Below, piece after piece: positions 11,458 through 22,029 of a stretch of DNA of 64,000 bases. The stretch spans positions 31,456,001 to 31,520,000 of the forward strand of contig JARZZO010000016.1 in the NCBI GenBank assembly GCA_030544215.1, given 5' to 3'. Origin of the DNA: Zantedeschia hybrid cultivar. Lineage: Eukaryota; Streptophyta; Magnoliopsida; Alismatales; Araceae. The position numbers were made by a program, and so were the translations under genes. The notes under the pieces were generated by a model, which was not told the DNA's origin, did no database searches, and worked only from the letters and a program-made list of their open reading frames with translations. Numbering within the stretch: the stretch's first letter is position 1; each line of letters starts with the position of its first letter.

Positions 11458-12480
11458 TCAAAGTAATTTTCCTGAAGATACCCCGAATACACATTTCTTG
11501 GGGTTCATCTTTAACTGATATTCTCTCGATCTCTCTAACACCCTTGCCAAAACTTTGGCGTGCTCAGCCTTTGTCTTAGATTTAACCAATAAATCATCCA
11601 CATACACTTCCAGATCTATGTGCATCATGTCATGAAATATTGCCATCATAGCCCTCTGATAAGTGGCTCCAGCATTCTTCAATCCAAATGGCATGACAAC
11701 ATAGCAGTATGTTCCCGAAGGTGTAGTGAATGATGTTTTCTCTTGATCTTCTTCTGCTAGCTTAATCTGATTGTATCCTGAAAATCCGTCCATAAACGAT
11801 AATGTTTCATAGCCAGCGGTATTATCAATGAGCACATCAATATGAGGCAATGGAAAATCATCTTTAGGACACGCCCGGTTCAGATCGCGGAAGTCAATGC
11901 AAATTCTGACCTTCCCGTCCTTCTTCATAATCGGGACTATGTTGGCCACCCATTGTGGATAAAGGACAACTCTAATAAATTTGGCTTTATGTAATTTGTC
12001 GACCTCTTCCTTCATCTTTAGAGCCATTTGTGGGTAGAATCGCCTTAATTTCTGCTTGACCGGGCTAGCTCCATCCTTTAATGTCAACCTATGTTCAACT
12101 AAAGATGAGTCTAACCCCGGCATATCTTCATAACTCCAGGCAAAAGTGTCCTTATAGTCCTTAAGTACTTGTACCATTGCCTTCTCATCCTCTGTAGAAA
12201 GATTCTTGCTGACGAGGACAACCTTAGGTTCGTCTTCAGTCCCTAAATTGATTTCTTTGGTGGGCTCTTCTACGGCAGCTGAGGGTTCATCGAATCTCTT
12301 CACTCCACTGGCATATGCCTCAGCTGCGTCCTCGTCATCTTCCTAATTTTCAATAAGGGGGTCCTTTTCATGTACTAACTCATATACCCCGTACCCATCA
12401 TTGACTGACTCATCATTCATACAGTCTTCTGGCATCTGAATTGGATTTTCTAAAAGTTGAGGGATCAAAGAGCAAGAAAA
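11458..12480 (-). pseudogene. Reverse transcriptase of element A
   Basis: The minus-strand frame shows the Ty3/gypsy RT motifs in order: WVANIVPIMKKDGKVRICIDFRDLN, FPLPHIDVLID, FMDGFSGYNQI, MPFGLKNAGATYQRAM and the catalytic YVDD. The clean open part is 11458-12303; similarity extends upstream across a TAG near 12342-12344 to a candidate splice acceptor near 12446. A TGA (11458-11460) replaces the Gly expected before FIVSKRGIEI. The domain copies the element RNA into DNA in cytoplasmic particles. Confidence 0.88.
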
Positions 12481-12692
12481 GCATCTATCAGCTAAGTCCT
12501 TGAGGTATCTATCTGGAATTCGCCTACCCTTAGGCTTCCTAGACTTCCTAACCTGACTAACCTACCTAAAACTAGACTGCCTAACTTCACTAAACTCCCT
12601 ATCATAACCTAATGAAGATGAAGCAGGATAGAAATCCTGGGATACAAGTGGAAATACAAGAGAATCCTCCCGAGGGGAGGGGCAGAGTAGAT
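12450..12692 (-). other. Candidate intron between protease/G-patch and RT of element A
   Basis: Coding similarity fades between the G-patch segment and RT. The minus strand has a pyrimidine-rich tract followed by TTTTAG near 12450-12480, a plausible acceptor. Tat/Ogre elements are known to splice an intron at this place. The donor is not identified with confidence. Confidence 0.4.
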
Positions 12693-13736
12693 TTAAGAGA
12701 GAATTTTGACCGAAGGACCCGCGCGACGGGGTGCGATCGGACAAGTAAGAAGTTTCCTCGATAAGGATCTGAGAAGAATTTGTTGTAAAATTGGCGTTTT
12801 TTTTTTGATATCAGAGGAATTAAACATGAAACATGAATGAATACAAATAGAAGGAGAATCAGATGGAGGAAGTGGCACCAAGGCCAGAGGATTAGGGGGA
12901 TCATATAGCAATATGTCCCAGATCAAATCATACATCCTCTCTAGATCGAGAGGAGGTTGTGGAATAAGGTCCCGAGGGGACAGAGTAATCATAACGGGCG
13001 GAGCCCGTGGAATATCTTCAATAATGACCCGCGACCAAGTCGGGGTCAAGAGCAATGTGCGAAACAGAGTATGGAGCATGAAGACATGGGAAGGATATGT
13101 CCCCCTCCAGAGTAGATCTGTAGTGTAACCAGCTTCATAGGGGTCATCTGGCTCCCCTTCGTCGGTCTCTTCAGACAACAATATCCGCTTATCAAAGATG
13201 GTACCAGGGCTTTCAATCAGCTTATCAATCTGCGGTGGCCACTTGGGTTCTGCAGGATCTAGGAACAATCTGTTCAGTGCAATGTAAAGGTCTCTCAGAT
13301 CGAACCACCTGTACCATTCGCATTCAGGATCATAGAATTTTCTCCTTTTCATAGGCCGCAGAGCCTCCAAGGATTGGTACGTAAGTAATTCTGAGCAATG
13401 CCTGGCCAAGTCCCTCCCATATATGTCATGGAAGTCAAAACACGAAGTAATGACCACCGTGTTGTCGTGGCTGATTATGGGCCCTTTTACAAAGTGTGTA
13501 TACAGGGTCCATATTAGGGGATCTCGACCTTCCTTGGGTGGTGTAGACATTGTCTCCCAGATTTTCTGACCTTCTTCAATCTCTGCTTGCTGAACCAGAT
13601 CTTGTTTAAGTTTTCTTGGCCTGTAGCCCAGACCACTTCCAGGTGCTGCTCGGTGATCTTTAACAGGAGTGGTCTTGCCTTGTAGCTGTGTGCCCAGACC
13701 TCTTCCAGGCTGATAGCCGTTCTTCATCATAATTCT
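12693..13736 (-). CDS. G-patch-containing segment of element A polyprotein
   Basis: The segment follows the protease in the same frame after a single TAG (13737-13739). It opens with a G-patch core (NGYQPGRGLG ... GSGLGYRP), a glycine-rich fold that binds nucleic acid or DEAH helicases, and is known downstream of protease in some retroviruses and plant retrotransposons. The remaining 300 residues are not recognisable; they include an aromatic-rich block (CEWYRWFDLRDLYIALN) and acidic patches. The 3' end probably runs into the intron, so the last residues may not be coding. Confidence 0.65.
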   Translation of the reverse strand, partial: RIMMKNGYQPGRGLGTQLQGKTTPVKDHRAAPGSGLGYRPRKLKQDLVQQAEIEEGQKIWETMSTPPKEGRDPLIWTLYTHFVKGPIISHDNTVVITSCFDFHDIYGRDLARHCSELLTYQSLEALRPMKRRKFYDPECEWYRWFDLRDLYIALNRLFLDPAEPKWPPQIDKLIESPGTIFDKRILLSEETDEGEPDDPYEAGYTTDLLWRGTYPSHVFMLHTLFRTLLLTPTWSRVIIEDIPRAPPVMITLSPRDLIPQPPLDLERMYDLIWDILLYDPPNPLALVPLPPSDSPSICIHSCFMFNSSDIKKKTPILQQILLRSLSRKLLTCPIAPRRAGPSVKILS

Positions 13737-15803
13737 CTATCCTGGGGTACTCATGCACTTCCCCATTTTTATGGCATCTAACGGGTAAGGAGAAATAATG
13801 GCGGCTTTCAAAGGATCAGCCACTGGATGGTAGACCTGTAATACCGACAGAAAAAGTTGTCGGCCAGGTAAAGCAGCAAATTTAACATTCAAGGTATGAG
13901 AAGCAGCAAGGATTGGCATGCTCGTCACTTTAATAATTCGTCCTTTGAAGGGGAATTTGAGGCATTGGTGATTCGTGGAGGGAATCGCCTCAAGAGTTTT
14001 AATGTAAGGACGACCCAAAATGGCATTTATAGAAGGGTCGATTTCTAGGATGTGAAATTCGACCTCTGCATGACTTACGGGGCCTAGCTCTACTTTCAAA
14101 TAAACCATTCCCAGAGGGGAACAGGTGGAATTGTCATATGCTATCACAGAGATGGGGCTAGGCAGCCATTTTTCTTTGGGCACACCGCACAGCTCCAGGG
14201 TCTTCGGAGGTAAAACATTGATCGAAGCTCCTGTATCAACCAGGCATGCATCCACGGCCTTCTTGCAGATGTTGACCGTGATGCTCAGAGTCATGCTTCT
14301 GGCTGCTGGCGGTGCTAGTTCCGATGTGTGAAATGTAATGGAGGGCTGATCCCCCTGAGGAACTAGTAGTGCTGCAATTTTTTCTACCGGCACGTCCTCG
14401 TTGACCATCACCTTCTGTAGATATTCCATTAAGGCTTCTTGGTGACTTTTCGACCTTTTGATCAATTCAAGTACGGTGATCCGTGCCGGTGTTCTGTCCA
14501 GATGTTTCAACAAATCATATTGAGTGCCTGGTGCACTCTCTTCATTATGGGCTTCCTCAGTCGGCTGTGATGGGCCATCTCTAACTGTGGACTGAGGGAA
14601 GACTTTGTTGAAAATCCTTCCACTCCGGAGCGCATGTTCCTCGACCGTGGAGGATCCGGGTGACACCTTGAGTACCGCAGAGTTGGGTGGTGCGGATGAT
14701 GTAGAGGGCTGGTATGATGGCGTAGGGTTAGGTGGTGATGGCGCGGTGCGGATTAAAGGCCTAGAGGGTTGGATGGTGGATGGGTAAGTGGTTGGTGAAG
14801 TGGGGAATGGCACGCGTAATAGCGGTCTGGATGGTAAAGGGGTATCTGGGTAGGTGGTAGTGGTAGCGGGCGAAGTGGGAAATGGTACTCGTAATAGCGG
14901 TCTGGATGGTAGGAGGGGCGCGTAGTTGGTTTGCAGTGGATTATATGATGGAGGCGTAGGAGTATGGGGCATAATGGGCTTGAGGAAGGCAGGTGGTGGT
15001 AATGGGTTATTGGATGCGGGTGTCGGTAGAGGGGTGATGGTAATGGGTTGCGGCCTGGGTATGTGGATGGTACGGTGTGGCGGTCGTTCTGCGGTACTCT
15101 GAATATGACCCGTCGAATAAAGAGAGGAAGAGTCCTCTATTCTCCACTGTTGCCCACGGTCAGCCTCAGACTGGCTGCTTGTCAAGATAGGGGCAACTTG
15201 GTTTTGGTTCTGGTGCTCTGGGAGTGGGTTATGCACTATGCCCATGTTGGGTGGTGGTGCTGCTTGTGCTGGTGGTCTTGCTTGTTGCTGCTGCTGCTGC
15301 TGCTGTGGTCTTCTCGCCTTCATGGCTGATATATACTTTTTCATCTCCTCCCAGTCTATGCCGCCCTGCTCGTTGAGATCATGAATATAATCTCTGAATT
15401 GGAAGCAGGTGTCAATGGTATGCCCAGGTTGCCTATGGAAAGAACAATACCTGGACGTGTCGGCATTTTGAGGCCAGACGGCCTTTTCCCTTGGCAAAAC
15501 TAAGGCATTAGCTGCCATTAGAGCACTGAAGATATCCGCCAAGGATTCTGGGAGGGCCGAGTATTCTGCCGTTTTAGGGCCTGGAGGTCTTCTCTGCTGA
15601 TTATAGTCAGCCAGAGGAGGGACATTATGGTACGCCGGCGGTGTGCGCGGCTGATATTGCTGCTGCTGCTATTGTTGGTATTGCTGTTGTTGGGGCTGCG
15701 GGTACTGCTGTTGCCGTTGCGGTGGCTGCTGTTGCTGTTGCTGTTGCTGGTTCGGCTGCTGGGGCCGCTGATACTATTGTTGATAATGGGGGTTCTGCTG
15801 CTG
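13737..15803 (-). pseudogene. Gag C-terminus (zinc knuckle) and aspartic protease of element A
   Basis: The minus-strand frame continues gag after insertion K. It begins in a Gln-rich stretch with two TAG codons (about 15665-15775), then an open frame from 15542 with a CxxHxxxGHxxxxC knuckle (CSFHRQPGHTIDTC), a long Pro-rich linker, and a retropepsin domain (ACLVDTGASINVLP ... ILGRPYI). The DTGA catalytic motif is intact. The frame ends at TAG 13737-13739, directly followed in frame by the G-patch segment, so the stop is either a mutation or a readthrough point. Confidence 0.82.
15655..15770. repeat. CTG/CAG-rich trinucleotide tract
   Basis: Imperfect CTG runs encode the Gln-rich part of gag on the minus strand. 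A similar shorter run lies at about 15280-15302. The tract encodes homopolymeric or alternating peptides in every frame. Confidence 0.7.
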
Positions 15804-15977
15804 CCTGTTGTAGACACCGATTTTGGACCACCCTTTTGGTCATGAGCCCAACCCATCATTAGCCCTTCATCACCAAAATCCCCTCATTTTAGCCATCTCA
15901 GCCCACTAACAACTAAGCCCATTGGCTAAATCCCGACTCTAGCCCACCTTTTTCGTGGAAGGCCAGCCAGTCCGCCT

Positions 15978-16300
15978 TCCACCCCCTTCGAAGGCCACCC
16001 CTCGCCTTCCACCACCTTCGAAGGCCAGCCACCTTGCCTTCCACCCTTTTGGCCACCCTTTTCACCTTTTCGTAGAAGGCCAGCCCCCTTGCCTTCCACC
16101 GCCTTCGAAGGCCACCCCCCGCCTTCTACCCCCTTCGAAGGCCAGCTACCTCGCCTTCCACCGTTTTAGCCGCCTTTTTCACTTTTCACCATCTTTTCGT
16201 GGAAGGCCAGCTCCCTTGCCTTCCACCACCTTCGAAGGCCACCCCTTGCCTTCCACCACCTTCGAAGGCCACCCCTCGCCTTCCACCCCCTTCGAAGGCC
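15978..16300. repeat. Palindromic minisatellite in solo LTR K
   Basis: At least seven perfect copies of the 10-base palindrome CCTTCGAAGG, embedded in units of about 26-40 bases that also contain CGCCTTCCACC. Units come in direct orientation with small length changes. Translation in plus frames gives a Pro-rich pseudo-protein, which I do not regard as real. Confidence 0.8.
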
Positions 16301-16544
16301 AGCCGGGCCGCCTTCCACCACAAGAATGGAAGGCATGTCACCTGGCCGTCCACTCCTTAACCACCCCCTTGACTCCGTCTTCCCCACGATCTCCTCTACT
16401 CGCCGCCCACGTCCCCACTACTCCGACCACTCCCCACTCCGGTGACTGCCGCGTCCACTATCTCCAACCCTTGACCACTCCCTATTGGTTGAAGGGTGAT
16501 TTACGTGGATTTAGACCCCTGTTTTCTCCCCTTTTTTCCTTCGC

Positions 16545-16553
16545 CTATTTAAA
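16545..16553 (+). promoter_or_regulatory. TATA-like box in solo LTR K
   Basis: CTATTTAAA after a pyrimidine-rich stretch, about 740 bp into the LTR. The position and orientation fit the LTR promoter, with the short tandem repeat downstream in R/U5. Confidence 0.45.
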
Positions 16554-16574
16554 CCCCCCACATCCTCTCGAGCA

Positions 16575-16668
16575 AGGGGTTAAGGACTTTGGGTTAAGGA
16601 TTTTGGGTCAAGGACTTCGGGTTAAAGGAGGATTTGGGGTTAAGGATTTTCTGGGGTTAAGAGGTGGC
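16575..16668 (+). repeat. Short tandem repeat GGGTTAAGGA in LTR K
   Basis: About five degenerate units of 17-20 bases built on GGGTTAAGGACTTTG. It superficially recalls telomere repeats but the unit is longer and different. Confidence 0.6.
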
Positions 16669-17387
16669 TTCTTGGAGGGAAGGCTCAGAGAAGGCTGGCA
16701 AGCGGGCAAAGAGTCAGAAGGCTGTTTCAGGAGGAACGTCACTCCAAATGGGCTTGTCTTCCTAACCCTCTTTTACTTTTCACCTTTTTCACTTCATTGC
16801 ATTTCCAAATTCCGTCCATGCCGTAACATTCTCCCTCTTTCACTCTCTTTTACCTTCAACACATCATTTCCTTTTCACACACGAGCACTTATCTGCATGC
16901 ATGCATCCTAGGATGACTTAGCACCCTTTACCCCCAGAGGTTCCAAACAAAAAACGGGAGGTGGGTGGCCATAACATATGGTCACCTTCCCTCCCAAACA
17001 CCCATCCGGTGCGTCTCCCTCTAATTTTAGTTAATTTTTATATTTGCATGAACGGTTCCTACATGTCACAGTTCTAATTGGGTGATTGTCTTTTCTTTGT
17101 CTGTCTTCTCTTTTCAGGGGTTCTTACCAGATTCTGCGCGTGCACTACCGAGCTCTCCTCCTCTGGCCGGCCGGAGGAAGAGAAGGAGAAACCACCATCT
17201 CCCGCTCCCTCAGAACGCGATCACCTCACCATCCTGCGGAGCACAGGGACCGTAAGGTAATGCTCCTGGCGATCACACTTTATTTCTAACCCCCTTCAAA
17301 TCGCCACAGTGCTAAGACGAACGGAGAGGAACCCCAATCCCAAAGCCTCGCAGCCGCGGCGACGGGGGAACGTTCCGGGCGCCTACA

Positions 17388-18887
17388 CCTGTACCCCTGC
17401 TGGTTTGGCTGCAGTGGCCTCTGGTACTGCTGCTGGTTCCTCACGAACTGGGGCGAATTATTATTCATGCTACTAACTTGCTCGTGAGAGAGCGTGCCCT
17501 CAGTAGTCGGACCTGTGCTGGGAGCATTTGGCACTGCAGACTTCCGAGGTGGAGGCCTGCTAGGTCTGTGAGGATCAAAGACGCTAGAGAACGTAGCGTC
17601 CTTGAAGGCATTTTGGCAGTACCGTACTCTTTCATAGAGCTCTGCCATGTTGGTCAGATTGTTCAAGGAGAGGACTAGCTTGAACTGGGACGTGGCGTTG
17701 GAAATTCACATCTTCACTTGCTCAGATTCGGACAAGTGATCCTTCACCTTTTCGGCCAGGCCCCGCCACCTGTCAGCAAAACTGACAAACTCCTCATCAG
17801 GTTTCATCTTTTCTGCTATGAGGTCAGTGATGGACAAGGAGGGCGCAACTCTGTCTTGGTACCGTTGAATGAATTTACGAGAGACGATACCGTAGTCCTC
17901 TACTTCGGAGGGTTCCAAGGAAAAGAACCACTCGAGGGCTGGTCCCTCTAGAGATCTCCTGAACAAAAAGGCCAACGACCTCTTATCGTTCTGCCAGAAA
18001 GACGATTCGTACATAAACTCCTTCAAATGTGTGAAGGGGTTAGCAGTACCGTTGTACTTCCGGTACACTGGCATCTTACAGGGTGGTAGGTGGAACACTG
18101 GCAGGCTCGGCAAATTGATCTCTGGCGCAGCTTTAACCCCCATCATCTTCTGGAGGTTGTTGAATTGCTCATCCATGCGCTCCATTTTGGCCAGCAATGC
18201 TTGCGTGGTCAGATCTGCCTGGGGAGGAGGAGGAGGTGGAGGTACTTGATAGGCCTGCTGCCTAGAGTACGTTGGACAGGGGGGACAATAAAGGGGAGGT
18301 CCGACAGAGCTTCCGCCATGCCCGAGGGCATTCTGATAAGCAGGCGTTTGCGGTCTAGCCGGTTGCCTAGAGGATGAAAGCTGCAGCCCAGCTGGCCGAG
18401 AAGTAATATGGAGACCTTCCACGGCCTGATAGATGTAAGGAGGATGAAGAGGAGGTTGTTGAGTAACAACAGGGGGAGCCACAGGGTTCGGCTCAGCAAG
18501 CTGCGTGGGTGCCTTCCCCTTCAGAATAGACTGGATCGCCTCGAACTGCTGAGGGTCCAGTCGGGAGGCAAGAACTCCCAAAGCGTTGACGAGATCCGAA
18601 GGATCAGAGGATGAGGGATCATTCTGATTCATGTCCCCCTCAAGATTAGGATTAAGAATCGCATATTCATGCGGGGGAAGATCAGGATATCGATCATGGG
18701 GAAGAAAGAGAGGTGTCCGGACATTCCCATCTTGTTGATATGGAATGGGGACAGAATTACGGGAGGCATCAGCATCTCTCCCGTTCTCATAGTTGTAGTC
18801 CGAATCGCGAGGGGCATTAGCATCTCCCTCGTAGTTGATGATGGCGTCTTGAGCCATACTCAAGTCCCTGCCTAATCGCAGCAGCAT
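17388..18887 (-). pseudogene. Gag (N-terminal and capsid part) of element A
   Basis: Minus-strand gag begins at the ATG ending at 18887 (MLLRLGRDLSM), a start shared with the paralogue in element G. It has a Pro/Gln-rich N-terminal half, a helix with ALLAKMERMDEQFNNLQKMM, then the retrotransposon gag (capsid) domain (PVYRKYNGTANPFTHLKEF, ALEWFFSLEP, FIQRYQDRV, LAEKVKDHLSESEQVKM). A TGA at 17706-17708 interrupts it where the G copy has TTA (Leu); the frame then continues into the Gln-rich region split by K. Gag forms the cytoplasmic particle that packages the RNA. Confidence 0.85.
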
Positions 18888-19890
18888 GATGTTAGATTCT
18901 TTTTTCAAAGATTTGACAAACAAGTTGCACAGAGATTAATCAATCAAGTGGATGCTTAACGTGATTTTGAGATTCTTTGTTGAGTTATTTGGATTTAATT
19001 AAACCACAAATTCACTCGGGAAAAGGATCCTAGTTTCAGTTCAATATCCGCCGTTATTCTCTACGGCTTTCTCTCACAACGCTTTATGGAATCTAACCGG
19101 GACTTCAACTGGTACAACCAGCCCGATGATCAAGGAGGAGTACCTTGATTTTGGGGACTTATGGAGGCCTCAACGTCAACTTCTCTAGTCTGATCAAGGG
19201 ACCAACCCAATCAGAGACAGTTGCTGACGTCAAGTAGTGTGTTCCTAAGAAAAGGAGGGTATTCGCCTCAATGCGTATGACCTATGGCCTGGATGGCCTT
19301 TAATGCTTAATAATAATGGGTAGTAGCACACAAGTCACAAAAATCTGGGAACTGAAAATTAACTAAGAAACTGCCTGAATCGCGTCGAGTATAGTTGACG
19401 CTATTCAAACAAAATCTTAATTTTTTCGTAGAAACTCAGATGCAGACAACAGAGAGGAAATGACTAAAAGGCGTCTGGGTGTATTGACGCGGTTTAAAAC
19501 GCGTCAGTGCTCCTAGACGCTTTTCAAGTCGCAGAAACAATTTTGCAGGAGGATTTTCTGGGTTGAATCCTCCTCAAACAGGATAAAAGCAGTAAATAAT
19601 CAACTAATACAGATTTTTTTTTAGTTCCAGATTTTAACATGATGATTTTACTAACTAAACAACCAAGATGCCAATCAATCACACAACATTTTCATCACAG
19701 AAACAGCTTTTTCAATTAATCAACGGGGAGGGCAAAATCTTGCCACAGGGGTGTGCACGTGGTGCACGAGGGAAATTAACTAAACTAAAACACTCACCAA
19801 TTGGTGAGGACGTGTCGAGAGACACAAGTGGTGCACCATGGGTGTCCGATTGATGATAGCAAGAACAAAAAACTAAAAGATGGCGAGACC
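18888..19890 (-). other. 5' leader of element A, with three interrupted palindromes
   Basis: Untranslated RNA leader between the primer site and gag. No extra ORF is seen. GCGTC half-sites begin at 19382, 19471 and 19501 (spacing 89 and 30 bp), each with a 10-base spacer. An inverted GTGCAC pair lies near 19752-19768. The leader of element G has the palindromes at corresponding places with 87 and 30 bp spacing. Confidence 0.7.
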
Positions 19891-19910
19891 AAGTCCCACC
19901 GTGATCGCCA
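19891..19910 (-). other. Primer binding site of element A (tRNA-Arg-like)
   Basis: On the minus strand TGGCGATCACGGTGGGACTT lies seven bases inside the 5' LTR. It is close to the complement of the 3' end of a plant tRNA-Arg, the primer reported for Ogre-type elements; I judged the match from memory of the tRNA. Confidence 0.65.
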
Positions 19911-19917
19911 AAAAAGC

Positions 19918-21251
19918 TGTGAGTGCTTAGAATGATTGTGTGATTAACATGAAAAATCTATGTTGTTTAGGTGCAAAATAAACCTATTAAAAACAGAAAC
20001 TACGTGAAGTGATCGCCAGAAACTTTTAACTAAAAAGTTTCAAAAGAAGTTTTTGATCGCCTACCTGTTTAAACGCGGAAGATATTGAGCTATTGATTCC
20101 CCTCCTTCAGCCGGCTGAAGAAAGAGAGCCCTTTCTTTGTTCTTTGTTCTTGCTGTTGAATTTGAAGTTGAGGTTGAGGATCGTCCAGAGATTCTTGTGA
20201 CTTTGTGCTTGATTTACTCCTTTTTATTCTCCTTTTGTTGAGTGCAGCAGAAATAGAAAGAAAAGAAATGAAGAAACAATGATGAGAACTTTAAGCAAGA
20301 ATAGTATCTATTCTAATCATGATGTTAAACATGCAATTAAACAGCAAACTTACTTGTTGAGTGGCTTTTGAAACCCCTTAATCAAATAGGTTTTGAAAAG
20401 AATGATGTTGTGGTGTGTGTTGCATGAAGTGAATGATGAAGAATGTAGAACTAAATGAAATGAATGCAGAAAATAAAGACTTATGCCCAATGGTTGAATT
20501 CTTGAATGGATGAAGGATCTTGAAAAGGACGCCGACTTCTGGAAATGGCAGCGCTTCGGCGTTCCGACGTTGTTGCTTCGATCTTCAACTCGCTATTGCT
20601 CAATGATAATCAACTCAAGATTACGCTTAACATTTTTTTAACTCTTCAAGATGTAAGGTATTTATAGGCTTCTTCTGCGTCCGCGATTTACATAGAAAAA
20701 ATCTAAGATTTATCCATCTTAACCCATAGATAAATACAGATTAATTCATCTTTATCTGTAATTATCTAAAACGCGTCTACATGTGCTGACGCCTTTCAGA
20801 TTAATTAAGATAAGGATAAACATCCGGGAAAACTTATCTTTATCTGTATTAGATAAAACGCGTCTACATGTGAAGACGTCTTTTACACTAATTAAGATAA
20901 GGATAAACATCCGGAAGAGAAGTAGAAATAGCTTAGGAAACCTAAAACGCGTCAACGCTTACAGACGCCGTTTAGCTAATTAATCAACTGATTAAAATTC
21001 AAATTTAAACGTTAAAATAAGAATAAATTCTAAATGGCGTCCACACAGCTAGACGTCTTTTAGACTTCTTCATATTTTAACTGAAATTTGAGTTAAAATC
21101 AATTTAATTGATTAACTTAAACATGTCTGTTAAACCCGACACTCAAAAAGATCAATAAAAATTAATCAATGATTAAATATCAGACCATTCTAAGGCATTA
21201 TTATATGATATGAAATTTACTCAAAATGATGTCAAAATTAGAGTGTCTACA
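19918..21251 (-). repeat. 5' LTR of element A (right copy)
   Basis: Partner of 25-1358, same length, about 99 percent identical. The TATA box is at 20657-20666 (minus). Interrupted palindromes begin at 20773, 20860, 20949 and 21037, with spacer sequences identical to the left LTR. The promoter here would drive gag-pol on the minus strand. Confidence 0.93.
20767..21063. repeat. Four interrupted palindromes in U3 of A, right LTR
   Basis: Same four sites as in the left LTR at an offset of 19893 bases, 100-400 bp upstream of the TATA box at 20657-20666. They are upstream of gag-pol transcription, where an enhancer or silencing target would be expected. Confidence 0.85.
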
Positions 21252-22015
21252 ATTATATCCACGCGGTAACTGTCGGCGGAAAGGTTCCAAGAGTGGGTTA
21301 CTTAACCCCAAATACCTTCCGAGTTCACGCGGTGTTGCTTGGCACCCAACGTGATCGGAGGCCCGGTCGAATTCGATGTGCGACATCAATTCGATAGATT
21401 AATTGATTAATAAAGGGTTATTAATTAATTAATAAAGCTAGTGAGGAGTTACTGGGCTTGTTGGGCCATTAATTGGACTGGTACTTGGGCCTAGAGGGTC
21501 ACACGCACATGATTCTCAAGGCGATGGATAAATAAGTGGGTTTTTTACAAACCGGGGGTTTTTATGAAAAACCGCGCGGTTAGTATGAAACATAGCGAAC
21601 GGGTTGTGCAGGCCAAGCTGCTGCTAACCCTAGCCACCCCTCCTCAGTTTCTCTCTCTCTCTGGCGTCCAGACAGATCCAGATCTACTCCGCCGCTTCTC
21701 CGAATCCCTTTCGACGGGAAATCGTCCGCGCGTTGCGGCGACCGGCGGAGGCTTCGTGGGCTGCGAAGAACGAGGAACGCGAGGATATCCGTCGCGGGGA
21801 GGATCGCGTGGACTTCGCTAGAGGCCGGGCGCTTGCGCGGCTTGCGGTGTCACACCGACGGAACCGAACGGCTGCGGATTCGAATCCGCACACGGTGAGA
21901 ACTTAGATAATCCGATTATCGTGTTTTAGATTTTTCGAAACGGGAAAAACGGATTGCTGTAAAATTTTATTTTCCGCTGCGTGAGCGATCCGGAGAAACC
22001 CGAGAAATCCCAACA
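21252..22015 (+). repeat. Remainder of the element C 5' LTR
   Basis: The sequence matches the second half of the 3' LTR (about 34437-35200) and ends in CCCAACA, just before the primer site. It begins with the second copy of the attat TSD of element A. It contains the perfect 18-bp palindrome TGCGGATTCGAATCCGCA (21873-21890). Confidence 0.88.
21873..21890. repeat. Perfect 18-bp palindrome in copia LTRs
   Basis: TGCGGATTCGAATCCGCA near the 3' end of the C 5' LTR. Forms of it are kept in every related LTR that extends this far: 27570 (D1), 30765 (D2), 35060 (C 3' LTR), 59923 (E1) and 61875 (E2). The core GATTCGAATCC resembles a tRNA B box. Confidence 0.75.
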
Positions 22016-22016
22016 G

Positions 22017-22029
22017 TGGTATCAGAGCC
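22017..22029 (+). other. Primer binding site of element C
   Basis: TGGTATCAGAGCC, complementary to the 3' end of initiator tRNA-Met, one base after the LTR. The same site follows the first LTR of element E at 60062-60074. Confidence 0.85.

Larger units (their letters stand above)
15809..17387 (+). mobile_element. Solo LTR K inside gag of element A
   Basis: The insert starts TGTAGACACC and ends GCGCCTACA, and is flanked by perfect 5-bp duplications, cctgt (15804-15808 and 17388-17392). Removing it restores the Gln-rich gag frame. The start resembles the LTR start of element A, so it is probably from a Ty3/gypsy Tat or Athila relative, in plus orientation. It has no interrupted palindrome of the GCGTC type. 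It contains a palindromic minisatellite, a TATA-like box and a short G-rich repeat. No internal domain remains, as expected from LTR-LTR recombination. Confidence 0.85.
25..21251 (-). mobile_element. Ty3/gypsy Tat-lineage retrotransposon A, 21.2 kb
   Basis: Two LTRs of 1334 bp (25-1358 and 19918-21251) differ at only about 14 positions by eye and flank an interior with, on the minus strand, a primer site, gag, protease, G-patch segment, RT, RNase H and integrase. A 5-bp TSD, attat, flanks it. The great length, gag-pro-RT-RH-INT order, tRNA-Arg-like primer site, zinc-knuckle form and extra antisense genes beyond integrase fit the Tat group (Ogre/Retand relatives). There is no extra ORF upstream of gag as in true Ogre. 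LTR identity implies recent insertion, yet the polyprotein has about eight nonsense codons and no obvious frameshift. Confidence 0.92.

Noticed and set aside
16575..16668. Interstitial telomere repeat
   Set aside because: The unit GGGTTAAGGACTTTG is not TTTAGGG and lies inside LTR K.
15955..16911. Long plus-strand Pro-rich frame of about 318 codons
   Set aside because: It is translation of the CCTTCGAAGG minisatellite and flanking LTR of K; no ATG context, domain or splice signal supports it.
21871..21900. tRNA gene suggested by GGATTCGAATCC
   Set aside because: Only a B-box-like palindrome; no A box, acceptor stem or cloverleaf around it.
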